DNA from: Candidatus Solibacter sp.
GTDB lineage: Bacteria > Acidobacteriota > Terriglobia > Bryobacterales > Bryobacteraceae
Length of the DNA: 64,000 bases
NCBI GenBank assembly: GCA_013822245.1
Contig: PNKE01000059.1
Span: 88,012 to 152,011, forward strand
Reading direction: 5' to 3'
Shown here: positions 1 to 8,635 of the stretch, one piece after another
Numbering within the stretch: the stretch's first letter is position 1
Layout of the letters: every line of letters begins with the position of its first letter
Program-made: the position numbers and the translations under genes
Notes under the pieces: model-generated
Databases searched by the model: none
What the model was told of the DNA's origin: nothing
Seen by the model: the letters and a program-made list of their open reading frames with translations, nothing else

Positions 1-2
1 AA

Positions 3-530
3 GGCAAGATCATCGCCACGGAACTTGTGGGCGCGACGAAACGCTATCTGGCGAGTTACGGCGTGACGGCGAAGGTGGAGTTCAGTTGGGGCGCGACCGA
101 GGTGAAGCCGCCGGTGCTGGCGGATGCGATTGTCGAGGTGACCGAGACGGGCTCGTCGCTGAGGGCCAACAAGCTGCGGATCATCGAGACGGTGATGGAG
201 TCGAACACACAACTGGTGGCGAACAGGAAATCGTGGGCCGACGAATGGAAGCGGCAGAAGCTTGAAGACCTGAAAATGCTGCTGGACGGCGCAATCGCCG
301 CGATGGGCAAGGTGGGGCTGATGTTGAACGTGCAGAAGGCGGAACTGGAAGCGGTGCTGGGCGTGCTGCCGGCATTGAAGAATCCGACGGTGTCGCCGCT
401 GAGCCACGGCGACTGGTATGCGGTGAACACGATCCTGGACGAGGCGACCGTGCGCACCATCATCCCGCGCCTGAAACAGGCCGGGGCGCAGGGCATCGTC
501 GAATACCCGCTGAACAAGATCGTGATGTGA
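3..530 (+). CDS. hisG: ATP phosphoribosyltransferase, long form (5' end outside window)
   Basis: First enzyme of histidine biosynthesis, joining ATP and PRPP; cytoplasmic. Only the last 175 residues are present and the reading frame is open to the window edge. The visible part carries the end of the catalytic domain (the [10 protein letters not shown] and [13 protein letters not shown] stretches, the latter being the conserved phosphate-binding region) and a roughly 80-residue C-terminal ACT/PII-like domain that in long-form HisG binds histidine for feedback inhibition. That domain means no separate hisZ partner is needed. It leads the his operon; its TGA stop overlaps a possible GTG of hisD. 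Confident by sequence recognition. Confidence 0.95.
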   Translation, partial: GKIIATELVGATKRYLASYGVTAKVEFSWGATEVKPPVLADAIVEVTETGSSLRANKLRIIETVMESNTQLVANRKSWADEWKRQKLEDLKMLLDGAIAAMGKVGLMLNVQKAELEAVLGVLPALKNPTVSPLSHGDWYAVNTILDEATVRTIIPRLKQAGAQGIVEYPLNKIVM

Positions 531-538
531 GGCGCGCG

Positions 539-1783
539 ATGATCCGGATACTCGAAAGCAAGGACGCGGCAAAGCTGCTGCGGCGCCGTGCGGCGCGGAT
601 GAGCGAAGCCGAACAGGCGGTGAAGCCGATCCTGGAGGATGTCCGCAGGAAGGGCGACACGGCGCTGCTGGCTTACGCAAAGAAGTTCGACGGGCTGAAG
701 CGCAAGTCCGTCGCTGTGCCGCGGGAGGAACTGGTGGAGGCGGCCGGGCGGCTGGGCGCGGAGTTCCGCAGGGCGGTGAAGACATCGGCGGCGAACGTGC
801 GCGCCTATGCGAAGTTGCAGATGCCGCAGGACAGGCGGCTGGAGCCGGCGCCGGGATTGAAGCTGTCGCAGATCGTCAGGCCGTTGGATACCGTGGCGGC
901 GTACATTCCCGCGGGGCGGTATCCGCTGCCGTCGACGGTGATCATGACCGTGGCGCCGGCAGTGGCCGCGGGCGTTGAGAACATCCTGGTGTGCGCGCCG
1001 AAGGCCGTGGACGGCATCTTCGGAACGGCGCACATGCTGGGCGCAACGCATGCCTTCGAGATGGGCGGCGCGCACGCCATTGCCGCGTTCGCCTACGGCA
1101 CGAAGACTGTGCCGCGCGCGGACCGCATTGTCGGGCCAGGCAACATCTATGTCGCGGCGGCGAAGAAATTGCTGGCCGGCGAGACGGGCATCGATTTCGT
1201 AGCAGGACCGACTGAGATCCTGATCATTGCCGCGGACGGCAATCCGCGATGGCTGGCCGCCGACATGCTGGCGCAGGCCGAGCATGACACCGACGCGTCG
1301 GCGATCCTGTTGACGACGTCGAGGACGCTGGCGGCGGAGGTGGCAGCGGAGATCGAGACGCAACTGGCGACGCTGCCGACGGCGGGCGTGGCGCGCAAGG
1401 CGATCGGCCGTAACAGCGCGGTGATCGTCGTCGAGTCGCTGGACGAAGCTGTGGAATTGTCGAACCGTTTCGCGCCGGAGCATCTGAGCCTGCACGACGC
1501 GAAGCTGCTCGCACGCGTCCGTCACGCGGGCAGCGTATTCCTCGGGCCGTTGAGCCCCGAGGCGGCGGGCGACTACGCTTCGGGCCCGAATCATGTCCTG
1601 CCGACGGCGGGCGTGGCGCGGCTGCGGGGCGGGTTGTCGGCGGCCGATTACGTAAAGACGATTTCGGTGCAGCGGTTGAGCCTGCCGGCGCTGAAGCGGC
1701 TTGAGAGTGCGATCACGACGCTGGCGCGGGCTGAAGGGCTGGAAGCGCACGCGCGTTCGGTGGAGGTGCGCACCCGTGGCTGA
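539..1783 (+). CDS. hisD: histidinol dehydrogenase
   Basis: Zinc enzyme that oxidises L-histidinol to L-histidine in two NAD-dependent steps, the last step of the pathway. The protein of 414 residues is normal length. The GPTEILIIAD stretch and the FAPEHLSLH motif (catalytic Glu and His near residues 314-315) are visible. I chose ATG 539 because GAGG sits six bases upstream; an in-frame GTG at 527 would overlap the hisG stop and add four residues. Second gene of the his operon; its stop overlaps the GTG start of hisC. Confidence 0.95.
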   Translation: MIRILESKDAAKLLRRRAARMSEAEQAVKPILEDVRRKGDTALLAYAKKFDGLKRKSVAVPREELVEAAGRLGAEFRRAVKTSAANVRAYAKLQMPQDRRLEPAPGLKLSQIVRPLDTVAAYIPAGRYPLPSTVIMTVAPAVAAGVENILVCAPKAVDGIFGTAHMLGATHAFEMGGAHAIAAFAYGTKTVPRADRIVGPGNIYVAAAKKLLAGETGIDFVAGPTEILIIAADGNPRWLAADMLAQAEHDTDASAILLTTSRTLAAEVAAEIETQLATLPTAGVARKAIGRNSAVIVVESLDEAVELSNRFAPEHLSLHDAKLLARVRHAGSVFLGPLSPEAAGDYASGPNHVLPTAGVARLRGGLSAADYVKTISVQRLSLPALKRLESAITTLARAEGLEAHARSVEVRTRG

Positions 1784-2834
1784 GCCGTTGAAGCCGAGGC
1801 CCGCCGTTGAGCGAATGGCCCCGTACTCGCCGCCTACTGCGGGACGCGCGGGCAAGCTGCGGCTGGACTTCAATGAAAACACGGTGGGCTGCTCGCCGGC
1901 GGTCGTGCGGTTCCTGGTGGAGAAGTTGACGCAGGAACAGTTGACGATCTATCCGGAGTACGAAGCCACGCGCGCGGCGCTGGCACGGTACTTCGGGCAG
2001 AACGAATCGCGGTTCGCCATCACGAATGGAACAGACGAGGCGATCCAGGTGCTGGTGAACACGTATGTCGACGACGGCGATGAGGTGCTGATATTGCACC
2101 CGTCGTATGCGATGTACCGTTTCTACTCGGAGGTGGCAGGGGCCGTGGTGCGGGAGTTGGCATATCGCGAATCGGACCTGTCGTTCCCGCTGGAGGAATT
2201 GACCGGTGCGGTCAGCGAACGGACGCGCGCGATCCTGATTTCGAATCCGAATAACCCGACTGGCACGGCCATCGGACTCGATGCGGTGGAGACGGTGCTG
2301 AAGGCGGCGCCCAGAGCGGCGGTGCTGGTCGACGAGGCGTACTTCGAGTTCTTCGGCGTGACGGCGCTGGATCTGATCGATGCCTACCCGAACCTGTTTG
2401 TCAGCAGGACGTTTTCGAAAGCATTCGGGATGGCTGCAATGCGCGTCGGCTGCCTGTTCTCGCAAGAGGCCAACGTCCAATACATGCGCAAGGCGCAGTC
2501 GCCCTACAGCGTGAACATGTTGGCTGCGCTGGCGGTGAGGGCCGCGGTGGAAGACCCTGCGTATGTCAATGAATACGTGGCCAACGCATTGGCCGCGCGC
2601 GAACTGATCTACGAAGGGTTCCGCGAGCGAGGCATCCGGTTCTACCCGAGCCAGGCCAATTTTGTTTTATTCCACGCCGGAGAGAAGCCGGTGGCCGTGC
2701 GTGACGGATTGAGGGAACGCGGGGTTCTGGTCCGCGACCGGAGCTATGAGATTCCGGGCACGGTGCGGGTGACGGCGGGCACGCCGGAGCAGGTGGAGCG
2801 ATTCTTCGAGGCTCTCGACGAGGTATGGGAATGA
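1776..2834 (+). CDS. hisC: histidinol-phosphate aminotransferase
   Basis: PLP-dependent class I/II aminotransferase converting imidazole acetol phosphate to histidinol phosphate. The 352-residue protein shows the NPNNPTG substrate/PLP motif and the SRTFSKAFG motif whose lysine (about residue 215) forms the Schiff base. An upstream in-frame ATG lies deep within hisD, so I chose GTG 1776: GGAGG is nine bases upstream and the start overlaps the hisD stop. Its own stop overlaps the start of the downstream HAD gene, so translation is probably coupled. Confidence 0.92.
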   Translation: MAEPLKPRPAVERMAPYSPPTAGRAGKLRLDFNENTVGCSPAVVRFLVEKLTQEQLTIYPEYEATRAALARYFGQNESRFAITNGTDEAIQVLVNTYVDDGDEVLILHPSYAMYRFYSEVAGAVVRELAYRESDLSFPLEELTGAVSERTRAILISNPNNPTGTAIGLDAVETVLKAAPRAAVLVDEAYFEFFGVTALDLIDAYPNLFVSRTFSKAFGMAAMRVGCLFSQEANVQYMRKAQSPYSVNMLAALAVRAAVEDPAYVNEYVANALAARELIYEGFRERGIRFYPSQANFVLFHAGEKPVAVRDGLRERGVLVRDRSYEIPGTVRVTAGTPEQVERFFEALDEVWE

Positions 2835-3523
2835 GCGCGAACGGCGACACGAGGCCGGTCCTCGTTTTTGACATGGACGGCGTGTTGGCCGAGGTCAGCG
2901 AGAGCTACATCGAGGGCATCGTGCGGACCGTGATGCACTTCACCGGCAAGACGGTGGACCGCGAGACGATCCACGGATACAAGAACCGCGGCGGCTACAA
3001 CAACGACTGGCTGCTGTCGCAGACGCTGTGCCGGGACCATGGTGTCGAAGTTGAATACCAGACCGTGGTCGATCATTTCTGCCGCATCTTCTTCGGCGAG
3101 AACAACGACGGGCTGATTGCGCGCGAGCAGTGGATTCCGGCGGATGGACTTTTGGAAAGGCTCGCGGCGCGATTCCGCCTGGCGATTTTCACCGGGCGGA
3201 ACCAGGCCGAGGCCGGCGTTACGCTGCGCAAGTATGCATCAGGAATTCGATTCGATCCGCTGTTGACCGCGGACGAAGTAAAGAACGGCAAGCCCGCGCC
3301 CGACGGGCTGCACATGATCCGCGAGCGGACGGGAGCGAGCGAGGTTTACTACGTCGGCGACACGGTGGACGATGCGCGCAGTTCGCGGGCGGCGGGAGTG
3401 CCGTTCATCGGTATCGCGGCGCAGTCGAATCCGCGGTATGCGGAATTGGTGGCCGCCATGCGGGCAGAGAACGCGATAGCCATTCTTGAAGATGTGAACG
3501 AGTTGGAAGGAGTGCTGCCATGA
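2831..3523 (+). CDS. HAD-family phosphatase in the his operon, candidate histidinol-phosphate phosphatase
   Basis: A 230-residue HAD-superfamily hydrolase. Motif I is [10 protein letters not shown] near the N-terminus, motif II is IFTGRN, the motif III lysine lies in VKNGKPAP, and motif IV is YYVGDTVDD, so all catalytic residues are present; a helical cap lies between motifs I and II. It sits between hisC and hisB with ATGA overlaps on both sides, which places it exactly where histidinol-phosphatase is needed. No other phosphatase of the pathway is in the visible operon. I chose ATG 2831 (GAGG seven bases upstream) over ATG 2825. The fold is seen; the substrate is inferred from context. Confidence 0.8.
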   Translation: MSANGDTRPVLVFDMDGVLAEVSESYIEGIVRTVMHFTGKTVDRETIHGYKNRGGYNNDWLLSQTLCRDHGVEVEYQTVVDHFCRIFFGENNDGLIAREQWIPADGLLERLAARFRLAIFTGRNQAEAGVTLRKYASGIRFDPLLTADEVKNGKPAPDGLHMIRERTGASEVYYVGDTVDDARSSRAAGVPFIGIAAQSNPRYAELVAAMRAENAIAILEDVNELEGVLP

Positions 3524-4107
3524 GGTCAGCGACAGTCGAGAGGGTCACCCGGGAGACGCAGATCTCCGGATCGCTGAAGATCGAGGGCAAAGGCCGATAC
3601 ACCATTTCCACGCAGGTGCGCTTCCTCGACCACATGCTCGAGCTGTTCGCAAAGCATGGCGGATTTGATCTGACCATCGACGCCAAGGGCGACATGGATG
3701 TGGACCAGCATCACACGGTGGAAGACACCGGCATCGTGCTGGGACAGCTATTTTCAAAGGCGCTGGGCGACCGCACGGGCATCAACCGCGCCGGTTATTT
3801 CGTGCTGCCGATGGACGAAACGCTGGGCGTCGTGGCGGTGGACCTGGGCGGGCGGCCTTATCTGGTTTACGACGACAAGGTGAAGACGCGGCTTGTCGGC
3901 GACCTGCAATCGGAGTTGCTTGAAGACTTCTTCCACGGCTTTACGACGCACGCCGGCGCGAACCTCCACGCCAGGATCATGTACGGGCGGTCGAACCACC
4001 ACAAGGTGGAAGCGATCTTCAAGTGCTGGGCGCGGGCGATGCGCTACGCCTGCTCGAAGGACGCGCGGTTGAAAGACCAGTTGCCTTCGACCAAGGGGCT
4101 GCTGTGA
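3520..4107 (+). CDS. hisB: imidazoleglycerol-phosphate dehydratase
   Basis: Dehydrates imidazoleglycerol phosphate to imidazole acetol phosphate; manganese-dependent and built as a 24-mer in known members. At 195 residues this is the monofunctional dehydratase without the phosphatase domain that enterobacterial HisB carries. Metal-binding His/Glu motifs are visible: HHTVED near residues 66-71 and [10 protein letters not shown] near the C-terminus. The ATG overlaps the preceding stop (ATGA) and has GGAAGGAG eight bases upstream. The lack of a fused phosphatase fits the separate HAD gene upstream. Confidence 0.95.
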   Translation: MRSATVERVTRETQISGSLKIEGKGRYTISTQVRFLDHMLELFAKHGGFDLTIDAKGDMDVDQHHTVEDTGIVLGQLFSKALGDRTGINRAGYFVLPMDETLGVVAVDLGGRPYLVYDDKVKTRLVGDLQSELLEDFFHGFTTHAGANLHARIMYGRSNHHKVEAIFKCWARAMRYACSKDARLKDQLPSTKGLL

Positions 4108-4697
4108 TTACCATCATCGATTACGGCGCGGGCAATCTGCGTTCGGTGGAGAACACGCTCGGGGCCGTTGGCGCGCCGTATCAGATCACTCGATCGGCTG
4201 AGGGCGTCAGGTCTGCCGAGAAGCTGATCCTGCCCGGCGTGGGCCACTACGGGCAGATGATGGGCGCGCTGGACGGGTTGGACCTGCGCGCGGCCATCAT
4301 CGGCAAGCTGAAGGACGGGACGCCGTTCCTGGGCATCTGCCTCGGCATGCAGGCGCTGTTTGAATCGAGCGCCGAGGCGCCTGACGAGACTGGCTTCGCA
4401 GTATTTGAAGGCCGAGTTGAACGGTTTTCGGCCGATGCGCGGGTGCCGCACATGGGCTGGAACGAGATCGTCCAGGTGAAGCCGGGGCGGTTGTTGGACG
4501 GGATTGGAAAGAAGCCCTATGTGTACTTCGCACATAGCTACTACTGCCCCATAAGCCAGCCCACGGCGGCGGTTTGCAGCTACACGCTGGACTACACGGC
4601 GGCGATCGAACAGGACAACATATACGGGGTTCAGTTTCATCCGGAGAAGTCCGGGCCGCTTGGGCTGAAGATTGTGCGCAACTTCGTGGAGCTGTAG
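4104..4697 (+). CDS. hisH: imidazole glycerol phosphate synthase, glutaminase subunit
   Basis: Class I glutamine amidotransferase that hydrolyses glutamine and passes ammonia to HisF. The 197-residue protein has the nucleophile cysteine in FLGICLGMQ and the His/Glu pair in [10 protein letters not shown]. The GTG start at 4104 overlaps the hisB stop and has AAGGGG six bases upstream, which decides it over longer in-frame starts inside hisB. The gene is followed after two bases by hisF, its obligate partner. Confidence 0.94.
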   Translation: MITIIDYGAGNLRSVENTLGAVGAPYQITRSAEGVRSAEKLILPGVGHYGQMMGALDGLDLRAAIIGKLKDGTPFLGICLGMQALFESSAEAPDETGFAVFEGRVERFSADARVPHMGWNEIVQVKPGRLLDGIGKKPYVYFAHSYYCPISQPTAAVCSYTLDYTAAIEQDNIYGVQFHPEKSGPLGLKIVRNFVEL

Positions 4698-4699
4698 AG

Positions 4700-5464
4700 A
4701 TGCTGGCAAAACGTATCATTCCCTGCCTCGACGTCACCGGCGGCCGCGTGGTGAAAGGCGTCAACTTCGTCGGCCTGCGCGATGCGGGCGATCCAGTGGA
4801 ACTCGCCGCGCGTTACAACGAACAGAGCGCCGACGAACTGGTTTTTCTCGACATCACGGCGTCAAGCGACGGCCGCGACACGATGGTGGACGTGGTGGAC
4901 CGCACGGCGCGGGAGGTGTTCATTCCTTTGACCGTGGGCGGCGGCATCCGCGGCGTGGAAGACGCCCGGCGAATCCTGCACGCCGGCGCGGACAAGGTTT
5001 CTGTGAACACGGCGGCGGTGCACCGGCCTGAACTCCTCACTGAGCTTTCGAGAGAATTCGGCGCGCAGGCCGTGGTCCTGGCCATTGACGCGAAGCACAA
5101 TGCCCGCGGCGGCTGGAACGTTTTCACCAAGGGCGGGCGCGTGGACGAGGGCATCGACGCCGTTGAATGGGCCGCGCGCGGCGAGGCGCTTGGGGCCGGT
5201 GAGATCCTGCTCACCTCGATGGACACCGATGGCGTGCAGGACGGCTTCGATTGTGCATTGACGCGGGCCATTTCACGCGCGACGAAGATCCCCGTGATCG
5301 CTTCGGGCGGCGCGGGCAGGCCGGAACATTTCGTCCGCGTGTTGACCGAGGGCGAAGCCGACGCGGCGCTGGCGGCGTCGATCTTCCACTACGGGACCTA
5401 TACGGTGGATGAGCTGAAAGAGCATCTTGAAATGGCCGGCATCCCGGTGAGGAGAGCGCGTTGA
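4700..5464 (+). CDS. hisF: imidazole glycerol phosphate synthase, cyclase subunit
   Basis: TIM-barrel cyclase that makes imidazoleglycerol phosphate and AICAR from PRFAR and ammonia supplied by HisH. The 254 residues include the [15 protein letters not shown] start with catalytic Asp, the AIDAKHN strand with the second Asp, and phosphate-binding VGGGIR and ASGGAG loops. The ATG at 4700 lies just after the hisH stop with GGAG upstream. The order H-F-A differs from the enterobacterial H-A-F order. Its TGA stop overlaps the TTG start of hisA. Confidence 0.95.
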   Translation: MLAKRIIPCLDVTGGRVVKGVNFVGLRDAGDPVELAARYNEQSADELVFLDITASSDGRDTMVDVVDRTAREVFIPLTVGGGIRGVEDARRILHAGADKVSVNTAAVHRPELLTELSREFGAQAVVLAIDAKHNARGGWNVFTKGGRVDEGIDAVEWAARGEALGAGEILLTSMDTDGVQDGFDCALTRAISRATKIPVIASGGAGRPEHFVRVLTEGEADAALAASIFHYGTYTVDELKEHLEMAGIPVRRAR

Positions 5465-6174
5465 TTATTCCCTGCATCGACCTGATGGACGGCAAGGTGG
5501 TCCAGCTTATCCAGGGCCGGGAGAAGGCGCTGGAGGGCGCGCCGCCGCTGGAGATGCTGGCCCGTTTCGAGGGATTCAGCGAGATCCAGGTGATCGATCT
5601 CGACGCGGCGCTGGGGCGAGGGGAGAACAACGCGATCGTCGAACTGCTGGCATCGCGGGCCCGGTGCAGGGTGGGCGGCGGCGTGCGCACTGTTGAACGC
5701 GCCCGGACACTGCTCGGTTGCGGCGCACACCGCGTCATTGTGGGGACATCGGCGTTCACTGGCCAGGGCGTGAACCACGCGCTGCTCGATGAGATTGCCG
5801 CGGCTACCGGGCGAGACCGCGTGACCATCGCCCTCGATTCGAAAGGCGGCCGCATCGTGGTGAAGGGTTGGACCGAATCGCTCGACCTGGCGGCCGAGCA
5901 GGTGCTCACACAGCTTGAACCCTACTGCGGCAGCTTTCTCTGCACGTATGTCGACAAAGAGGGCATGATGCAGGGCACCGACCTTGAGTGGTTCGGCCGG
6001 TTGCGCGCCGGGACCACGCACGGCATCACCGCCGCCGGCGGCATCACCACGATCGAAGAAGTCCGGGCGCTCGAAGCCCTGCGCATCGACTCGGCTCTCG
6101 GCATGGCCATCTACACGGGCCGGCTCGATCTTGCAGAGCTAAGGCGGCTGAACGCCACGTTTATCGCCGGCTGA
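5461..6174 (+). CDS. hisA: ProFAR isomerase
   Basis: TIM-barrel isomerase acting on phosphoribosylformimino-AICAR-phosphate, the step before HisHF. The 237-residue protein begins [13 protein letters not shown] with the catalytic Asp, and the second Asp is in ALDSKGG; the phosphate loop GGGVRT is present. The start is TTG at 5461, overlapping the hisF stop (TTGA), with GAGGAGA seven bases upstream. A PriA-type dual role in tryptophan synthesis cannot be excluded from sequence alone. It is the last visible gene of the operon; hisI and hisE are not here. Confidence 0.93.
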   Translation: MIIPCIDLMDGKVVQLIQGREKALEGAPPLEMLARFEGFSEIQVIDLDAALGRGENNAIVELLASRARCRVGGGVRTVERARTLLGCGAHRVIVGTSAFTGQGVNHALLDEIAAATGRDRVTIALDSKGGRIVVKGWTESLDLAAEQVLTQLEPYCGSFLCTYVDKEGMMQGTDLEWFGRLRAGTTHGITAAGGITTIEEVRALEALRIDSALGMAIYTGRLDLAELRRLNATFIAG

Positions 6175-6326
6175 CCCCGGCGGCGTTGCCATAGGGGACC
6201 CGGTTTTCCTGGACACAGGGTTGGCGACCTGGCCGAAATCCAGGGAGATGGACGTAATGCCAAAAGATCAGAGAGACTTGACCGGTACCGGGGTGGCGGG
6301 GCTGCCGGACGTTCACGCCCAGATGA

Positions 6327-7580
6327 CTAACCGCCAAGAAAGACGGGTTTGATGTGGCGCTGCCAGAGATTGGCCTTCACGTTGCGCGACACCGATTCGC
6401 GCGCTTCGACGAGCATGTCCGTATAGCGCGCACCCATCCGGGCCGCCACCTTGTAGCCGACATGCAGAAGCTGCCGGAGGTGCAGGTTGTAGGCGGGGTT
6501 CGTCTGGTCGTGGCGCAGAGCGGCGGCAAACTGCTCGCCGGTCCAGAGGTTGACCACGGACGGGCCGGGCAGTTTCGATGGGACGATATCGACGACCGAG
6601 GCGTAAGGCGCGCAAAGGTCTTCGCGGTGGGCGAAGGCCTCGGCGTAGACCTCCTTGGCCAGGGCCAGGCCGTCGTCGCCGTGTTCGGCGAGACCGATCA
6701 ACTCTTCAAGCCAGGTGGTGCCGGCGGTCTTGAGGTGGACGCCGGCGTCGTGGCGGCGCAGGGCGCGGTGGATGGCCGGATAGATGGAGAACTTGTCACT
6801 GCCTGAATGCACGCTGAGCTTCAGGTTCACAGGCAGGCCGTACTGTTGGACGGCGTGGGCGACCACGGATATGTCTTCGTTGAACTCGCGCTCAAACTGG
6901 AGCGGGTCGCCGACATAATCGACGCCCTTGTTGAAACGGCCCGTGAATTTGGGCGCGATGGTCTGAGCAGGGATCTCCTCGCCGGCGACGGCGGCGAGGA
7001 TCACCAGCAGTTCCTGGGGCGACTGCGGGGTGTCGGTTTCGTCCATCGAGACTTCGGTGATGAACGGGCGGCCGGCGCGGGCTTCAAGGATGTGGCGGTA
7101 GATCCGGCCCGCGGCCTGGACGGCGGGCAGATACTTGGCGACGATCCGCAGCAGTTCGGACTGATGGAGGCGGAAGGGAGCGTCGAGGCCCGCGATCACG
7201 ACCGGCTGAAGCAACTCCGGATGGCTGAGGATGAAGGCGGCCGTGCCGGATGCGTCGACGGGGCCGCCGATGTTCGCGGCGACGTCGATGGTGAAGAAGT
7301 CAGAGCAGTCGATGAAGCCATCGACGTTGCCGAGGTGGATATGGTCGGCGTCGGTGTGCCAGGGCCGGACCCAGCCGAGGTCCTGAACGGCCTTCACGGC
7401 GGCCTCGCGGGCCGATGGCGGCTGGCTGCCGACGATGGAATGCTCGCGGAACGATTTGTTCCAGACCGGGATGACTTCAATGCCCGCATGCGTGGCTTCG
7501 ATGCAGGCTTCCAGTTGCGCGGCGGCCTGGTGGGCGAAGCGGTCGCCCGCGCCGATGGAGTATTTCGCGAGTCTCAACAT
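6327..7580 (-). CDS. uxaE: UxaE-like tagaturonate epimerase
   Basis: A 417-residue protein resembling the UxaE family, which epimerises tagaturonate and fructuronate in bacterial hexuronate breakdown. Supporting stretches are the N-terminal SIGAGDRFAHQ and the HTDADHIHLG segment with likely metal-binding His and Asp, followed by FIDCSDFFTIDVA. I chose ATG 7580 because the extra residues of a longer frame are low quality and the family begins near here. It is convergent with hisA and has no obvious uronate genes next to it, so the pathway role is inferred. An alternative is a related uncharacterised epimerase. Confidence 0.65.
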   Translation of the reverse strand: MLRLAKYSIGAGDRFAHQAAAQLEACIEATHAGIEVIPVWNKSFREHSIVGSQPPSAREAAVKAVQDLGWVRPWHTDADHIHLGNVDGFIDCSDFFTIDVAANIGGPVDASGTAAFILSHPELLQPVVIAGLDAPFRLHQSELLRIVAKYLPAVQAAGRIYRHILEARAGRPFITEVSMDETDTPQSPQELLVILAAVAGEEIPAQTIAPKFTGRFNKGVDYVGDPLQFEREFNEDISVVAHAVQQYGLPVNLKLSVHSGSDKFSIYPAIHRALRRHDAGVHLKTAGTTWLEELIGLAEHGDDGLALAKEVYAEAFAHREDLCAPYASVVDIVPSKLPGPSVVNLWTGEQFAAALRHDQTNPAYNLHLRQLLHVGYKVAARMGARYTDMLVEARESVSRNVKANLWQRHIKPVFLGG

Positions 7581-7679
7581 GATGACACCTACATCATAGT
7601 GCGCGGCAGCCCACCAGCGCGCCGCTGCATGCGGGGACCACAACCGGGCCTGGGTTACAAATCTTCAGGAAGCCCGCAA

Positions 7680-7805
7680 TCAGGGTTTGGCGGTTCGAGA
7701 CGGCTTCGGGGCGGGCGGAGGAGGCGGGGGAGGGGGTTTCGGTGGGGGTGGAGCCGGCTTAGGAGGCACCTGGCCTCCCTTGAATGTGTCCGGGTAAGAA
7801 CTCAT
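7680..7805 (-). CDS. 41-residue proline-rich microprotein coupled to the SLATT-like gene
   Basis: Short frame starting at an ATG that overlaps the stop of the upstream gene (ATGA), so it is probably made by termination-reinitiation. The product starts MSSYPDTFKGGQVPPKP and continues as an almost pure proline tract with scattered lysines, ending PSRTAKP. More than half the residues are proline and it is strongly basic, so it should be unstructured. I know no family. The overlap and open frame are seen; that it is translated and works with its neighbour is inferred. It could instead be a chance frame in a GC-rich spacer. Confidence 0.45.
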   Translation of the reverse strand: MSSYPDTFKGGQVPPKPAPPPPKPPPPPPPPAPKPSRTAKP

Positions 7806-8338
7806 ACCACTGTCCACGCCTGGTCAGAGGGGTATTCATGCAGGACCTGATCCCAGCACGAATTGATCACGGAAGAGTGGGGGGGTTCATCAAGTGCGCC
7901 CAGCGTGGTACGAAGCGAGTCAATCTCGGCCTTCCGGCCCAAATGGACGTCATCCAATTCCGACAACTTCAAGTCACGAAGGAGCTTGTGTATCCTGTCC
8001 CTCACGATGGCGTGGCCGAACGCGGCCTTGTCCAACTGCGAAGCCTTCGTGTCAAGTTGGAGAATGGGCACAACTGCTGCACACACGGCAGCCAGCATTG
8101 CGAGGATTAACCAAAGCAGAGGGAACCAGCCGAAAACACTGTCTCTGAGTAGCGCAGTAACAACCGCACTCGATGCGAGGGCAGAAATCACGTTGGCCGA
8201 AGCTGAAAGGCGGCGGTGCCATTGAGCCCTCTTCTGGTAATACAGCTCGTTGAAGCGTGCGATCTGCAGATCGGAAAACAGCTGCGCCATTATGATATCC
8301 CGATAGTCGGAGGAGGCGGGATTCGCAGTGGCCTGCAT
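7802..8338 (-). CDS. SLATT-like two-helix membrane protein
   Basis: About 178 residues. An amphipathic, basic N-terminal segment (YYQKRAQWHRRLSASAN) leads into two transmembrane helices (VISALASSAVVTALL and LLWLILAMLAAVCAAVVPIL) separated by a short loop, then a helical tail with regularly spaced Lys/Asp/Arg (DKAAFGHAIVRDRIHKLLRD). That arrangement is typical of SLATT domains, predicted membrane effectors often found with SMODS/SLOG nucleotide-signal defence genes. No SMODS or SLOG gene is beside it. The start is uncertain: ATG 8338, GTG 8365, TTG 8389 and ATG 8290 are all possible and none has ideal Shine-Dalgarno spacing. Confidence 0.5.
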   Translation of the reverse strand: MQATANPASSDYRDIIMAQLFSDLQIARFNELYYQKRAQWHRRLSASANVISALASSAVVTALLRDSVFGWFPLLWLILAMLAAVCAAVVPILQLDTKASQLDKAAFGHAIVRDRIHKLLRDLKLSELDDVHLGRKAEIDSLRTTLGALDEPPHSSVINSCWDQVLHEYPSDQAWTVV

Positions 8339-8580
8339 ACCCCCATCTTGCACTTGAGGTTCCACATTGTCAACGAGGCCTCCAGACAACCGCGGTGTGC
8401 AAGCGAGCTTGCCGCACCCTTAATTGGCCTTCCCCCGAAGTTCTCGGCTTGGCGGTCTTCGTCTGGCCATACGCGAAGCGAGGTTGACTCCTGGGCCGTT
8501 GCAAGTCAAGAATGGGAATCGCATGAGGCGCAAGCTGAAACAGCGGGCGGGGTGTAGGCCTCGCCACCGGCACAGACGCT

Positions 8581-8598
8581 GCCCCGCTCCGGCGGGGC
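8581..8598 (+). other. 7-bp perfect hairpin upstream of the DHH-like gene
   Basis: GCCCCGC and GCGGGGC arms around a four-base loop, about 38 bases before ATG 8636. No T-run follows, so it is unlikely to be a terminator; it would lie in the 5' leader. The roughly 300-base spacer between the SLATT-like gene and ATG 8636 holds nothing else I can support. Confidence 0.35.
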
Positions 8599-8635
8599 TA
8601 ACGTATGGCCGGGCTGTCTGGTTTCGCTGAACCCT

